From JAJEFO01 sp022819605 (GTDB lineage Bacteria; Pseudomonadota; Alphaproteobacteria; Rhodobacterales; Rhodobacteraceae): a stretch of DNA of 64,000 bases. Of the stretch, positions 8,724 to 17,268 are shown piece after piece. The translations under genes and the position numbers were made by a program. Position 1 is the first letter of the stretch. Each line of letters starts with the position of its first letter. The notes under the pieces were generated by a model, which ran no database searches, was not told the DNA's origin, and saw only the letters and a list, made by a program, of their open reading frames with translations. The stretch is from assembly GCA_965221545.1 (NCBI GenBank), contig OZ244901.1:1054001-1118000 (forward strand), given 5' to 3'.

Positions 8724-9776
8724 CTATGGATGCCCGCCGCCTGAGGTTATCAGGCCGAGATTGCGTGCCTTGTTGAACTCCCGAAGCCTGGCGAGCACGT
8801 CGACGCCGAGCTGCCGAAAGGCGTCGAGTATGTCCACCATCACCCAGTTCTCGCGGATCTTGCCGTTCTCGATGCGCCAGAAATCCAGCGAGCGCATGGT
8901 GATTTCCTTGCCCGACGGAGCGATGCCCAGCCAACCGTCATGCGTCACCGTCTGGATCATGTTGGGCCATCCGGTCACGGCACAGTAGTTGTTGTCGCCG
9001 AAGAAATGGTACGTGACCTGATCCGCCTTGGATCCGCGGTCCGGCATGGCGTTCAGGAACGGGATCTGGTGCCAGTTGCGAAATCCGTCGATTCCCCGGC
9101 CAGTGCCTATCCCTGCAGGACCGTACCAGTTCATGCGTGCGTCCCAGAATCGAGGCATCTCCATTACCTCAGGGCCGCCTTGAGAGGGGTGCCGTTTCAT
9201 GTGCTGCAGCATGTCCAAGACAATGTCCTTGCTGGCCTCGCTCTCCACGTCGTCCCTCGGCGGGCGGACCAGTCCGTCCCCTGATGCCGGGCCGGGAATG
9301 CAGAACTCGCGACCGAGTGACGGTGCCATCGGCCATGCATTCGCTTGCATCATGACTTCGGGGACATCCCAAAGCGCCTGGTATTCGACGACCCGGCCGG
9401 ATTCGAACCGGTAGAATTCGTGAAATCGCATATGCGCCAGATGGCCCGTCGGCGGGATGTCGAGAAACGGCGCCACGAACGTGCCCATGAAATGGCCGCC
9501 GCAGCCTACCCAGTCATGCCCGTGATCGTCGTTGCCTGCCATCACGATCCAGTCACGCCTTTCTACGTCGGGCCACGCGGACTTGAGCAATGACAGCGCC
9601 CGGTCGTGAAACTCATCCGGTCCCGTCATGTCCCCGAACGGGTGGGCAAGGTGACATGCCGCTTCGGGGGCAAAGACATCGCCGAGCGCCCGGCGCAATG
9701 TCGTCTCGCCCCAGTCACGCTGAGCCGCTCGCAACGGCTCGAGGGCAGCGCGATTCAACTCGTGAATGCTGGTCAT
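8724..9776 (-). CDS. Two-domain SnoaL-like (NTF2-fold) protein of the first ABC locus
   Basis: This 350-residue protein is made of two tandem SnoaL/NTF2-like alpha+beta barrel domains (about 1-165 and 195-340). The family is named after polyketide cyclases and is usually annotated as ester cyclase; members bind small hydrophobic or heterocyclic ligands and need no cofactor. Seen here are WPDVERRDWIVMAG in the first domain, the linker block MNWYGPAGIGTGRG, and RSLDFWRIENGKIRENWVMV in the second. It is the last gene of an operon with a sugar-type ABC importer, 61 bases after the MalG-type permease gene. Three homologues with the same WxGPxGIG linker sit in the second ABC locus at 38.5-41.6 kb. 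The reaction is unknown; acting on the imported compound is inferred from context. Confidence 0.75.
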   Translation of the reverse strand: MTSIHELNRAALEPLRAAQRDWGETTLRRALGDVFAPEAACHLAHPFGDMTGPDEFHDRALSLLKSAWPDVERRDWIVMAGNDDHGHDWVGCGGHFMGTFVAPFLDIPPTGHLAHMRFHEFYRFESGRVVEYQALWDVPEVMMQANAWPMAPSLGREFCIPGPASGDGLVRPPRDDVESEASKDIVLDMLQHMKRHPSQGGPEVMEMPRFWDARMNWYGPAGIGTGRGIDGFRNWHQIPFLNAMPDRGSKADQVTYHFFGDNNYCAVTGWPNMIQTVTHDGWLGIAPSGKEITMRSLDFWRIENGKIRENWVMVDILDAFRQLGVDVLARLREFNKARNLGLITSGGGHP

Positions 9777-9837
9777 TGCATCTTCTCTTCCAGGATCCCG
9801 AGCTGCGGACAGCGACGCGCACTGTCAGTTGACGGGT

Positions 9838-10719
9838 TCAACCCTTGACCGCGCCCGCCGTCAGCCCGCTGACGATCTGCCGCTGGAAGAACAGGATCAG
9901 TATGAAGAGCGGTGCTGTGGCCGAGACAACGGCTGCGACCGCAAACATAATGTTGCCTTGCACCTGAACCGAGCCGAGGAAGCTGGCGACCGCCGGGACC
10001 ATCGTCTCGTTCGGTTTGCTCAGTAGCATCGAGGTGACAGCATAGTCATTGTAGGCTAGCAGGAAGCTGAAGAGGCCCGTGGTAATCACCCCTGGCCACA
10101 TGACCGGCACGATGACGTTCCAGAAAGCCTGGAACCGGGTGCAGCCGTCGACCATGGCACTCTCGTCCATGTCTTTCGGGATGTTCAGGAAGAACGAGTG
10201 CAGCATCCAGAGCGTGAAGGGCTGGTTGATCGCCACAAGCACGATGATAGTTGTCGCCTTTAGTCCCCAGATGTTCCACTCGAAGAACGGCAGCATATAA
10301 CCCGAAACCAGCGTGATGTGCGGCATTGCGCGGAACGCGAGGGCTGCCATCAGAACCCAGAAGGCATAGCGGAAGCCGGAGCGGGCCAGCGCGTACCCAC
10401 CGAGCGTTCCGAAGGTGAGCGAAATGCAGACGGTGAAGAAGACGATGACCAAGGTGTTGAATACGTTTCTCCAGAACTCCTCCTGGATCCACGCGCCGAA
10501 ATAGCCATTGAGCGTAAAGGCACTACCGGTTTCACGGGTCGTGAGAATGCCGTAGATGGCGTTGGTCCAGTCCGCTTTCGAGAAAAAGTCGCCCTGCACC
10601 TTGAAGCTGCCCCATACTGTCCAAAGGAAGGGAAAGGCCGCGATGATCAGCCAGGTGATCACGAGCGCATAGGAAACAACTCTTAGCGTTGTGAGACGGG
10701 ATTCTGCCTTCGTCGCCAT
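9838..10719 (-). CDS. CUT1 ABC importer permease, MalG-type
   Basis: This inner-membrane permease of 293 residues has about six transmembrane segments. The cytoplasmic EAA loop that docks on the ATPase reads DESAMVDGCTRFQAFWNVIV, and the C terminus QIVSGLTAGAVKG is typical of MalG-type subunits. It follows the MalF-type gene by 13 bases with a GAGGAG ribosome binding site, so the two form the heteromeric channel of one importer. It is strikingly similar along its whole length to the permease at 41640-42521, for example in the shared segments TVWGSFKVQGDFFSK, ARSGFRYAFW and MLHSFFLNIPKDMDESA. The substrate is unknown; family members take up oligosaccharides, glycerol-3-phosphate and related polar solutes. 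Confidence 0.9.
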   Translation of the reverse strand: MATKAESRLTTLRVVSYALVITWLIIAAFPFLWTVWGSFKVQGDFFSKADWTNAIYGILTTRETGSAFTLNGYFGAWIQEEFWRNVFNTLVIVFFTVCISLTFGTLGGYALARSGFRYAFWVLMAALAFRAMPHITLVSGYMLPFFEWNIWGLKATTIIVLVAINQPFTLWMLHSFFLNIPKDMDESAMVDGCTRFQAFWNVIVPVMWPGVITTGLFSFLLAYNDYAVTSMLLSKPNETMVPAVASFLGSVQVQGNIMFAVAAVVSATAPLFILILFFQRQIVSGLTAGAVKG

Positions 10720-10732
10720 GATTGTCGTCTCC

Positions 10733-11764
10733 TCAATGTACCTTGGCGTTGAAATCGCGCCAGGTGCGGATCAGCACGGGTGTCAGCAGGATCACAACGC
10801 CGAGGATCGTCAGCATCGAGGTCGCACTGGCAGAGGCGTAGAGCGGATTGCCGGCTTCACGAAGGTCGCTGACGATGAAGGTGCTCAGTGACTGAGCGTG
10901 AGCCTCCGCCTGGAAACTGACCAGCGGTTCGAACACCCGGAAATTGTCCATCAGAAGCATCAACGTGACGAAGGACACGAGCGGCATCAGGTGTGGAACC
11001 ACGACGCTGATCATCGTCTGCCACTTGTTGGCTCCATCCACACGCGCAGCCTCCAACGTGTCCTGGGGCACCGTTTGTAGCCCGGCATAAAACGTGATGA
11101 AGGCGAAAGGCAGGGTGTGCCAGACCCCGTAGACCATCAGCATGATCCACATGAGCGGCGTCGAGGCCTTGATGCTGAGGGACGGGTCGTTGAAGATATT
11201 CTGAAGCGTTGCGCCGATGATGCCTTCACCATCAACCATCCAGGAAAGGATCATCGAGCCGACAATCGTCGCGACAAGGAAAGGCAAGAGCGAGATGAAA
11301 ATCGCCACGCCACGAAACGCCTTGGGCAGGTTGTTTACGCCGACGGCAACGGCCAGTCCGAAAATCAAGACCAGAGGCGTCACAACAAAGGTGTAGGTCA
11401 GCGTAAAGACCAGGGCCTTGTAGAATTTCAGGTCCATTATGCCATCAACGAAGGAAGACAATCCGGTTGATGTGCTCCAGACCTCAGCGATCTCTGCGGA
11501 CGCGAGGTGGGAGCGGTCAAAATATGTGGCTAGGCCGTTGAATTGACCAAGAGGCCGTTCTTCGCGCAGCTTGGCAGTCGCATCCGTATCGACCTGGGTT
11601 TCCTCAACACAGCCGAAGGGGCCGCAACTTTCCGAGACCACCAGGACCTGTTCGTGCTGCACAAACAGCGACTGGATGAAGACTGAGACGATGGGCAGGG
11701 CGATAAAGAGTATCATCGCCGAGAGTGTCGGCAAGATGAACCAAAAGAACGTACGGTGTTTCAT
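10733..11764 (-). CDS. CUT1 ABC importer permease, MalF-type, with a two-Cys periplasmic loop
   Basis: This 343-residue permease has an N-terminal transmembrane helix, a long first periplasmic loop of about 80 residues, and then the five-helix core with the EAA loop (EAARVDGANKWQTMISVVVP). The loop after the first helix contains Cys47 and Cys52 (ESCGPFGC), followed by LREERPLGQFNGL. Both cysteines and the latter block are kept at the same positions in the paralogue at 42525-43556, which suggests a disulfide or a binding element specific to this importer type. The gene lies between the binding-protein gene, from which a hairpin separates it, and the MalG-type gene. Confidence 0.9.
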   Translation of the reverse strand: MKHRTFFWFILPTLSAMILFIALPIVSVFIQSLFVQHEQVLVVSESCGPFGCVEETQVDTDATAKLREERPLGQFNGLATYFDRSHLASAEIAEVWSTSTGLSSFVDGIMDLKFYKALVFTLTYTFVVTPLVLIFGLAVAVGVNNLPKAFRGVAIFISLLPFLVATIVGSMILSWMVDGEGIIGATLQNIFNDPSLSIKASTPLMWIMLMVYGVWHTLPFAFITFYAGLQTVPQDTLEAARVDGANKWQTMISVVVPHLMPLVSFVTLMLLMDNFRVFEPLVSFQAEAHAQSLSTFIVSDLREAGNPLYASASATSMLTILGVVILLTPVLIRTWRDFNAKVH

Positions 11765-11797
11765 CGCATGTGCCCCGTCGTCAAATCCAATGGGTTG

Positions 11798-11821
11798 AAG
11801 AGGGCCCCCGAGGGCCCCCTT
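11798..11821 (-). promoter_or_regulatory. Intercistronic hairpin between SBP and MalF genes
   Basis: AAGAGGGCCC and GGGCCCCCTT form a ten-pair stem, with one G-U pair in the RNA, around a four-base loop. It sits just after the binding-protein stop codon. Such hairpins commonly stabilise the upstream mRNA and reduce read-through so that binding protein exceeds permease. The second ABC locus has a different but similarly placed hairpin. Confidence 0.6.
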
Positions 11822-11832
11822 CTCGGGACAGG

Positions 11833-13077
11833 CTACTGCAGGAAGCCTGCTTCCTTCGCAGCGGTCCGGTATGCCGCTTCAACGTCAGCCAGAGCCTCTT
11901 CTGCGCTCTCGTCACCCTTGTAGAAGTCCACCAGTTCGGAACCCAGTGCGTTGTGCATCAGGTTGATGAACGGGATCATCGGGTAAGGCTTGGCACCAGC
12001 TGCTGCAGTTGCCGCAACACCTGCTGCCGCCGGGCCGACCTGGAAGCCTTCGATCAGCCAGATGGCTTTGTCGTTGTGCTCTTCCATCAGATCAGAGGTC
12101 AGACCGCTGACCAGAGCCGCAAAGGTGGCCTCCGCGTCTTCATCCGGAATGTTCTTGGCGACGGTCACGCCATCCCACCACAGGGTTGCGGCCGGTGTCG
12201 ATCCGCCACCTGCTGTGGGTGCTGCAGACAAAACGGTGTTTGACGTGACTTCGTCGCTCGAACCTTCATCGTCAAGAACCGCACCACCGCGCGACCCCCA
12301 CATGACGGCCATGGCCGCCTTTCCGGCTTCCCACAGGCCCTGGGTCTCATTCGAGGCATGGCTCAGGTGATCCGGGTGCGCGTACTCGAGCAGCGACTTG
12401 ATCGTCCCCAGAGCGGCAATGCCTTCGGGCGAGTTGACGTTTGGCTCAGCCGAACCCGGCTTGAACAGCTCACCTCCGTTGGCGAAGAAGAACAGGTTGA
12501 ATATTTCGCCGACGTTCCAGCCAACCTTCATGTTCATCACGATCGGATGCTCCATGATGCCTGCGGCGCGGATTTTCTCGGCCGCTGCAACGATTTCTTC
12601 AACAGTTGCCGGGATCCCTTCGACACCGGCCTGCTCGAGGATGTCGGTGCGTGAATACAGGTGCTGCGAGTTCGCCATGAATGCCACAGCCATGACTTTG
12701 CCGCCGATGGTGATCAGCTGCGACGGCTTCAGGTGCTGGCCGTATTTTTCAACATATTCGTCCAGCGGGCGGACCAGGTCGTCGTTCATCAGCTGGGTCA
12801 GGGTCGAGTTGGCGACGATGACCGAGGTGTACTCTGCCGGGTTCGGGGTCAGAGCCTGGTTCATCATGTCACGCGTGTTGTCGCGCAGGTTGATGGTGAA
12901 CTCGCCGGCATTTGCCGCGCAATTGGCTTCGGCGGCGCCAGCAACGGCCTGAATGGCCGGGAAGTCGGAGCCGAGGATCCGGACCGATTTGCCGGACGGA
13001 CCACAGTCTGCTGCGAATGCTGTCGAACCCAATAGGCCAGCTACGGCACTCGCGAGGGCTACTTTCTTCAGTAACAT
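11833..13077 (-). CDS. Periplasmic solute-binding protein of the first CUT1 importer
   Basis: This is a family 1-type extracellular binding protein of 414 residues that captures the substrate in the periplasm. A Sec signal peptide (LLKKVALASAVAGLL, cleavage after AFA) is followed by ADCGPSGKSVRILGSDFPAI. Two cysteines near the mature N terminus (ADC and EANC) could pair. The domain alternates alpha/beta in the usual way, with the hinge region WWDGVTVAKNIPDEDAEATF near residue 295. The start ATG has a good AGGGAGA site. The protein aligns end to end with the binding protein at 43663-44907, sharing YTSVIVANS/YTTAIVANS, NSQHLY/NAQHLV and a C-terminal GFLQ. The ligand is unknown. Confidence 0.9.
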   Translation of the reverse strand: MLLKKVALASAVAGLLGSTAFAADCGPSGKSVRILGSDFPAIQAVAGAAEANCAANAGEFTINLRDNTRDMMNQALTPNPAEYTSVIVANSTLTQLMNDDLVRPLDEYVEKYGQHLKPSQLITIGGKVMAVAFMANSQHLYSRTDILEQAGVEGIPATVEEIVAAAEKIRAAGIMEHPIVMNMKVGWNVGEIFNLFFFANGGELFKPGSAEPNVNSPEGIAALGTIKSLLEYAHPDHLSHASNETQGLWEAGKAAMAVMWGSRGGAVLDDEGSSDEVTSNTVLSAAPTAGGGSTPAATLWWDGVTVAKNIPDEDAEATFAALVSGLTSDLMEEHNDKAIWLIEGFQVGPAAAGVAATAAAGAKPYPMIPFINLMHNALGSELVDFYKGDESAEEALADVEAAYRTAAKEAGFLQ

Positions 13078-13173
13078 TTAATTCTCCCTAGTTTCTGTTG
13101 GTTCGGTGCGCCTTGCAACCGCGCACCGCTCGGTGAACCACGGCCCTTGCCGGACCGGGGTCATGGGTTCGGG

Positions 13174-14223
13174 TCAGTCCCCGACACGCTCTCCCGTCTT
13201 CGCATCGAAGAGGTGGCAGTGATCTGTCGAGATGCGGATCGAAACCGTGTCGTCGATTTCGGCGCGATAGTTCTTGCCGGCCTTCACGGATACCAGAGAG
13301 CCGCCGATACGGACGGACACCATGGTTGCGTCCCCCAGGAGTTCCATCGTGTAGATCGGGGCGTTGATCTGGCCGCCTTCGGAGACCACCTCTGCATCCT
13401 CGGCGCGGAAGCCAAGGGTCAGGGGGCCTTCCGGCGCCGAAAGGCCTTCGATCAATGCGTTTTCGGCCTTGAAGGAACCGCCGTCCATCTCGCCATCAAC
13501 AAGGTTCATGGCCGGGTTGCCGATGAAGCTCGCCACGAATGCGTTGGCGGGTTTGTCGTAAATCTCGGTCGGGGTGCCAACCTGCTGCACGACACCCTGC
13601 TTCATGACCACAACGCGGTCGGCGAGTGTCATGGCTTCGATCTGGTCGTGCGTCACGTAAACCGTTGTCACGGCCAACTCATGGCTGAGGTTCTTGATCT
13701 GCGCCCGGGTGGAGACCCGGAGCTTGGCGTCAAGGTTCGAGAGTGGTTCGTCCATCAGGAAGACGTTAGGTTCCCGCACGATCGCCCGGGCGAGCGCGAC
13801 ACGCTGCCGCTGGCCACCCGACAGTTCCGCCGGCTTTCGGTGCAGGAACTCATCCAGCTCCACCATGGTAGAGGCGCGGCGCACCCTTTCGTCATGTGTA
13901 GAGGGATCGACACCGCGAACCTTCAGAGGAAAGCGGATGTTCTCGTAGACGTTCATGTTGGGGTAGAGCGCGTAGGACTGGAACACCATGGCGACGTCGC
14001 GGTCTTTTGGCTCAAGGTCATTGACGACACGGCCGTCAATCGAGATTTCTCCCGACGAAGGATCCTCAAGCCCCGCGATCATTCGCATCGTTGTCGTCTT
14101 GCCACAGCCCGAGGGGCCGAGAAGAACGAGAAACTCGCGATCTTCAATTGTCAGATCAAAATCATGTACGCCAACGAAGCTGCCCCACCGTTTGGTGATG
14201 TTGCTCAAGACGATTTCGGCCAT
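13174..14223 (-). CDS. CUT1 ABC importer ATPase (MalK/UgpC-type)
   Basis: This is the ATP-hydrolysing subunit (349 residues) of a carbohydrate-type importer. Walker A GPSGCGKTT (about 36-44), the Q-loop FQSYALYPNM, signature LSGGQRQR, Walker B VFLMDEPLS, the D-loop NLDAKLR and the switch His in YVTHDQ are all intact. The C-terminal 110 residues form the TOBE/MOP-like regulatory domain usual for MalK and UgpC. It is the first gene of the operon. The paralogous importer at 41.6-44.9 kb has no ATPase gene, so this subunit may serve both, as shared MalK-type ATPases are known to do. Confidence 0.92.
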   Translation of the reverse strand: MAEIVLSNITKRWGSFVGVHDFDLTIEDREFLVLLGPSGCGKTTTMRMIAGLEDPSSGEISIDGRVVNDLEPKDRDVAMVFQSYALYPNMNVYENIRFPLKVRGVDPSTHDERVRRASTMVELDEFLHRKPAELSGGQRQRVALARAIVREPNVFLMDEPLSNLDAKLRVSTRAQIKNLSHELAVTTVYVTHDQIEAMTLADRVVVMKQGVVQQVGTPTEIYDKPANAFVASFIGNPAMNLVDGEMDGGSFKAENALIEGLSAPEGPLTLGFRAEDAEVVSEGGQINAPIYTMELLGDATMVSVRIGGSLVSVKAGKNYRAEIDDTVSIRISTDHCHLFDAKTGERVGD

Positions 14224-14305
14224 GCTCTCCCTCCCACGGCGGTTGCAGGCAGTACCGCAGCAGACAGCTTTACGGTAAACTCAGGGCTGGCGATTCGGCA
14301 AGCAA

Positions 14306-14327
14306 TTTTTGCATGCGTATGCAAAAA
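14306..14327. promoter_or_regulatory. Candidate LacI-family operator
   Basis: A 22-base perfect palindrome, arms TTTTTGCAT and ATGCAAAAA around GCGT, has a central CG step and lies about 80 bases upstream of the ABC ATPase start, in an AT-rich stretch. This geometry is typical of LacI/GalR-type sites. No LacI-type regulator gene is in the window, so the partner would be elsewhere. Confidence 0.5.
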
Positions 14328-14392
14328 ATCACATAAGATGCTGACATATAATGCAAAATAAAAAAAATCACGGAAAGAAGCGAGCCAACACT

Positions 14393-14855
14393 TCACAGCG
14401 CGGCCCACTCCCTTGCAGTGAACTGCATGATTTCGCCTGTCTTGCGGTTGAACCCGTTCGACACCTCTTTGACGGTCTCCCTGTCATGCTCGGCGCTTTC
14501 GAACACGCGGTTGACGAAGTGACGATGCTTCAGGACCGAAATCAGCGTCTCGACGGGGTTCAACTCCGGACTGCAGGGTGGCAGCCTGAGCAGGGAGACG
14601 TTGGCGGGGGTCACCAGTTCCCTGGACTGGTGCCAGCCCGCGCCGTCGAGGACGACGACGGCATGCTCGCACGCGGGACCTGCTCTCCCATCTTACGGTG
14701 ATGGCGGTTCATCTATTCGGTGTTGGCCTTCGCGCGGACATGCCTGACCGCGGTCCCGATTTTGGGGCAGGCCGCGGAGAACAGGTAGACGTATCCGCAG
14801 CGGTAGTCCCGCACGATGCGCGGGCGCATTCCCTTCCGTGCCCGGACCCTTGAGA
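14393..14855 (-). pseudogene. IS630-family transposase remnant
   Basis: The C-terminal catalytic half of an IS630-type transposase can be read on the minus strand: RPRIVRDYRCGYVYLFSAAC, then KANTE-stop-MN where relatives have YANTEAMN, then after a frameshift EHAVVVLDGAGWHQS and LLRLPPCSPELNPVE with the DDE-type Asp and Glu. It ends in FTAREWAAL. The stop, the frameshift and the missing N-terminal half show a dead copy. No terminal inverted repeats or target duplication could be picked out. Confidence 0.85.
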
Positions 14856-14860
14856 GCATG

Positions 14861-15132
14861 CCCTTCTGACCAATTCTCGCTTTGCCTTGAAAATGTTCAG
14901 CTCAGCAAGCCTGATTGGGTCTAAATCTCGTGATTGTGTGTCAAGCAAATGAGTCCAAAGAAATGTGGAAAAGAGCGGCAAGGGGAATGCAAGGTCAGCC
15001 ATCCATCTGGCGCGTGATCCGGAAGCACTCGCAGAGCCTTGATCCTTGAACAAAATCCATGCCTCGGCTGCATGCCGGGTTGCTCCGCTGCGCATTGACC
15101 CAAAAGGCGTCCGTGCTCGGCAGCGCTTCCTG
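14861..15132. other. Gap between IS630 remnant and ispD
   Basis: No gene is seen in this short stretch. In particular there is no trace of ispF directly downstream of ispD, although the two are commonly fused in alphaproteobacteria. Confidence 0.5.
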
Positions 15133-15822
15133 TCAATCAAGGCTTGCGAATCGGCCGAGCAGGATCCGTGCGCGGGCAAGATCGTCCGGCGTCGTGACCT
15201 TGAAATTGGCCTCGGAGCCCTCGACGACCCGCACATCGAGCCCGGCGGCACGGGCAACTTCGACATCGTCGGCGGCGTCGCCCGGGAAGTTCCGGTGCGC
15301 GTCCAGGATGCGCTTGAATTTGAACCCCTGCGGCGTCTGCGCCCGCCAGAGATTGTTCCGGGTCCGCGCTTCCAGCGCGATGCCGTCCTTCGCAAACCAG
15401 AGCGCGTCGACGACGGGCAGGGCGGGAAAGGCGCCGTCGTGCCTGTCGAGTGCAGTGATGACCCCGCGGATGATGTGAGGGGCCACGAAGGGTCGGGCCG
15501 CATCGTGGATCAGGACGTTTCCCGGTGCCATGGGGACCAGCGCCTCAAGGCCGGCGCGAACCGATTGCGCGCGGGTTTCGCCGCCAACGACCGGGTCCAG
15601 CAGGCGATCCCGGTCCATCCCTTCCATCGCCGCGTCATACAGCTCGTCGTCTCCATTGCCGATAACGGCCAGGACGCAGGAAGTCTCCGGGAGGGCGAGG
15701 ACGCATTCGATGGTGTGCCTCAGCAGCGCCTTGCCACCTAGATCGGCGTATTGCTTCGGCACATCGCCGCCGATGCGCACGCCGCGTCCGGCCGCGACGA
15801 TCAGGAGTGCGGTCGCGGTCAT
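15133..15822 (-). CDS. ispD: 2-C-methyl-D-erythritol 4-phosphate cytidylyltransferase (IspD)
   Basis: This 229-residue nucleotidyltransferase transfers CMP from CTP to methylerythritol phosphate in the non-mevalonate isoprenoid pathway. The CTP-binding loop AAGRGVRIGG with following PKQY, the HDAARPF motif, NLWRAQTPQGF and the C-terminal VEGSEANFKVTTP are all present. The ATG at 15822 is chosen because the frame upstream overlaps the preceding gene and the family begins just before this loop; it lies four bases beyond that gene's stop. It is a stand-alone IspD rather than the bifunctional IspDF common in this class, and it sits in an operon with a sugar dehydrogenase. A role in making another CDP-activated polyol cannot be excluded. 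Confidence 0.85.
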   Translation of the reverse strand: MTATALLIVAAGRGVRIGGDVPKQYADLGGKALLRHTIECVLALPETSCVLAVIGNGDDELYDAAMEGMDRDRLLDPVVGGETRAQSVRAGLEALVPMAPGNVLIHDAARPFVAPHIIRGVITALDRHDGAFPALPVVDALWFAKDGIALEARTRNNLWRAQTPQGFKFKRILDAHRNFPGDAADDVEVARAAGLDVRVVEGSEANFKVTTPDDLARARILLGRFASLD

Positions 15823-15826
15823 GACG

Positions 15827-16765
15827 TCACCACTCGAAAGGAGGGGCCACCTGGCGGTGCGCCACTGCCATTGCATCAGACACGATGCGCATTGGTGACA
15901 TGTCCACGTCGCTCGACCCCGACTCGATCAGTGCCGAAAGGCGTTCGTAGAGCGCGTTGTATTCCCGATCCGGACCCGACACTGCTTCCACGCCATCGAC
16001 CAAGAGCTGCGCCCCGCCTTCGCACAGCAGTGCTTCTTCTTCGTCAGCAAGAATCCTGATGTCCCATTTGGGCGGTCCTTTTTCCAGCCAGTCGAATTCC
16101 ACGGACACTTCCAATCCTTCCGGGTCACTCAGGGACATCCGCGCGGAGACCGGAGAGTCGCGATTCTCGGGAATCGAAAGGCTGGCCTCGGACACGACAA
16201 GCTTGCTCGGGTGGATTGCCGTCAGGATGGAAAGCGCATTGATTCCGGGATCGAGAACGCCGAAGCCGTCCGCCTGCCAGATCCAGTCCTGGCCGGGATG
16301 CCAGAAGCGGACATCCTCCCTCCAGTCGATTCTCACGTCCCGGATCCGCTTGCCTTTCAGCCAGTCCCTGGTCGTTCGCACGGCGGCGGCCTCGCGCGAG
16401 TGCCAAGATGCAAACAGCGTGACGTCCGCCCTTTCGGCGAGCGAAGCAAGATCCCGCACTTCCGCCAGCGTCTTTCCGGGCGGTTTTTCCAGCATCACGT
16501 GGCATCCGGCCTCGATTGCCAGCCTTGCGTCGGGATACCGTGCTGCCGGTGGCGTGCACAACGAAACGCAAGCGATGTCAGGCACATTGTCGAGAAGGGT
16601 CGCCAGGTTGCGAAAGGCGGGAATGCCGTCCACCTCGGCGTTTCGACTGGCCGTCGCAGCAAGCTCGAAGTCGCCACTGGCTTCGATCGCCGGAATGTGC
16701 TGGTCCCGGGCGATCTTGCCGATTCCGACGAGTGCTGTCCTCAGGGCCACATGGCGTCCTTTCAA
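15827..16765 (-). CDS. Gfo/Idh/MocA-family dehydrogenase, D-galactose 1-dehydrogenase-like
   Basis: This 312-residue NAD(P)-dependent oxidoreductase has an N-terminal Rossmann domain (GIGKIARDQHIPAI) and the family EKP motif in MLEKPPGKTLAEV, followed by a C-terminal beta-sheet substrate domain with DWREDVRFWHPGQDWIW and DPGINALSIL. These blocks resemble galactose/arabinose 1-dehydrogenases that oxidise an aldose to its lactone. It overlaps the small upstream gene by four bases (ATGA) and precedes ispD by a few bases, so all three are one transcription unit. The exact sugar is not determinable here. Confidence 0.8.
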   Translation of the reverse strand: MKGRHVALRTALVGIGKIARDQHIPAIEASGDFELAATASRNAEVDGIPAFRNLATLLDNVPDIACVSLCTPPAARYPDARLAIEAGCHVMLEKPPGKTLAEVRDLASLAERADVTLFASWHSREAAAVRTTRDWLKGKRIRDVRIDWREDVRFWHPGQDWIWQADGFGVLDPGINALSILTAIHPSKLVVSEASLSIPENRDSPVSARMSLSDPEGLEVSVEFDWLEKGPPKWDIRILADEEEALLCEGGAQLLVDGVEAVSGPDREYNALYERLSALIESGSSDVDMSPMRIVSDAMAVAHRQVAPPFEW

Positions 16766-17139
16766 ATCGGCCGGGGCTGGACGAACCTGACCGCCCGTTC
16801 GCCGATCCCCCCAATCGCGACAGCCATCCCACCAGTCGTCGTGATTCCAGTGATGCCGGGCCGCGTGCTGGTGAGGATGACATCGTGCCCCGCAGGCAGG
16901 AAGTCGCGGGAGGGAAAGGCAGTCGTCTCAGGGGTCTTCCAGGCCATCAGGTTTGGGTCGACGTCCGCACGCAATTCTCCGTCGATGGTCAGGGAGTTCC
17001 TGCCCTTGACTTCATGGGCAGCGCAACTGCGCCATATGCAACCGACCCTGCGCTGCGGAAGCGACGCGCCGACGCCTGTTGCCGGGACGCGCACGGATGG
17101 CGGCACATTGACAACACGCGCAGACATGCCTTCATTCAT
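16762..17139 (-). CDS. Hypothetical protein, 125 residues, in the sugar dehydrogenase-ispD operon
   Basis: I do not recognise this protein. It is supported as a gene by a strong GGAAGGAGGG site nine bases before the ATG and by a four-base ATGA overlap with the next gene. It has no clear signal peptide or membrane segment. The sequence contains RGRNSLTIDGEL-like and glycine/threonine-rich (GITGITTTGGMAVAIGG) stretches that look like part of a beta-rich domain. A possible reading is that it is the truncated C-terminal part of a larger sugar-acid enzyme. It diverges from the desaturase gene, with 129 bases between the two starts. Confidence 0.55.
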   Translation of the reverse strand: MNEGMSARVVNVPPSVRVPATGVGASLPQRRVGCIWRSCAAHEVKGRNSLTIDGELRADVDPNLMAWKTPETTAFPSRDFLPAGHDVILTSTRPGITGITTTGGMAVAIGGIGERAVRFVQPRPI

Positions 17140-17268
17140 CGATGTCCCTCCTTCCGTCATGCGTTACGACGGAAACTTGCAGCACGCAACGGGGCTTTGG
17201 CAGACGGGAAATTGCCGGACGGAAGGGGGCGTGCAGGGTGAAACGGTGCCGACCGCGAGGAACTGTCA

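Noticed and set aside
13147..14361. 404-codon plus-strand frame over the ABC ATPase gene
   Set aside because: Shadow of the ATPase on the other strand; no ribosome binding site and no motif.
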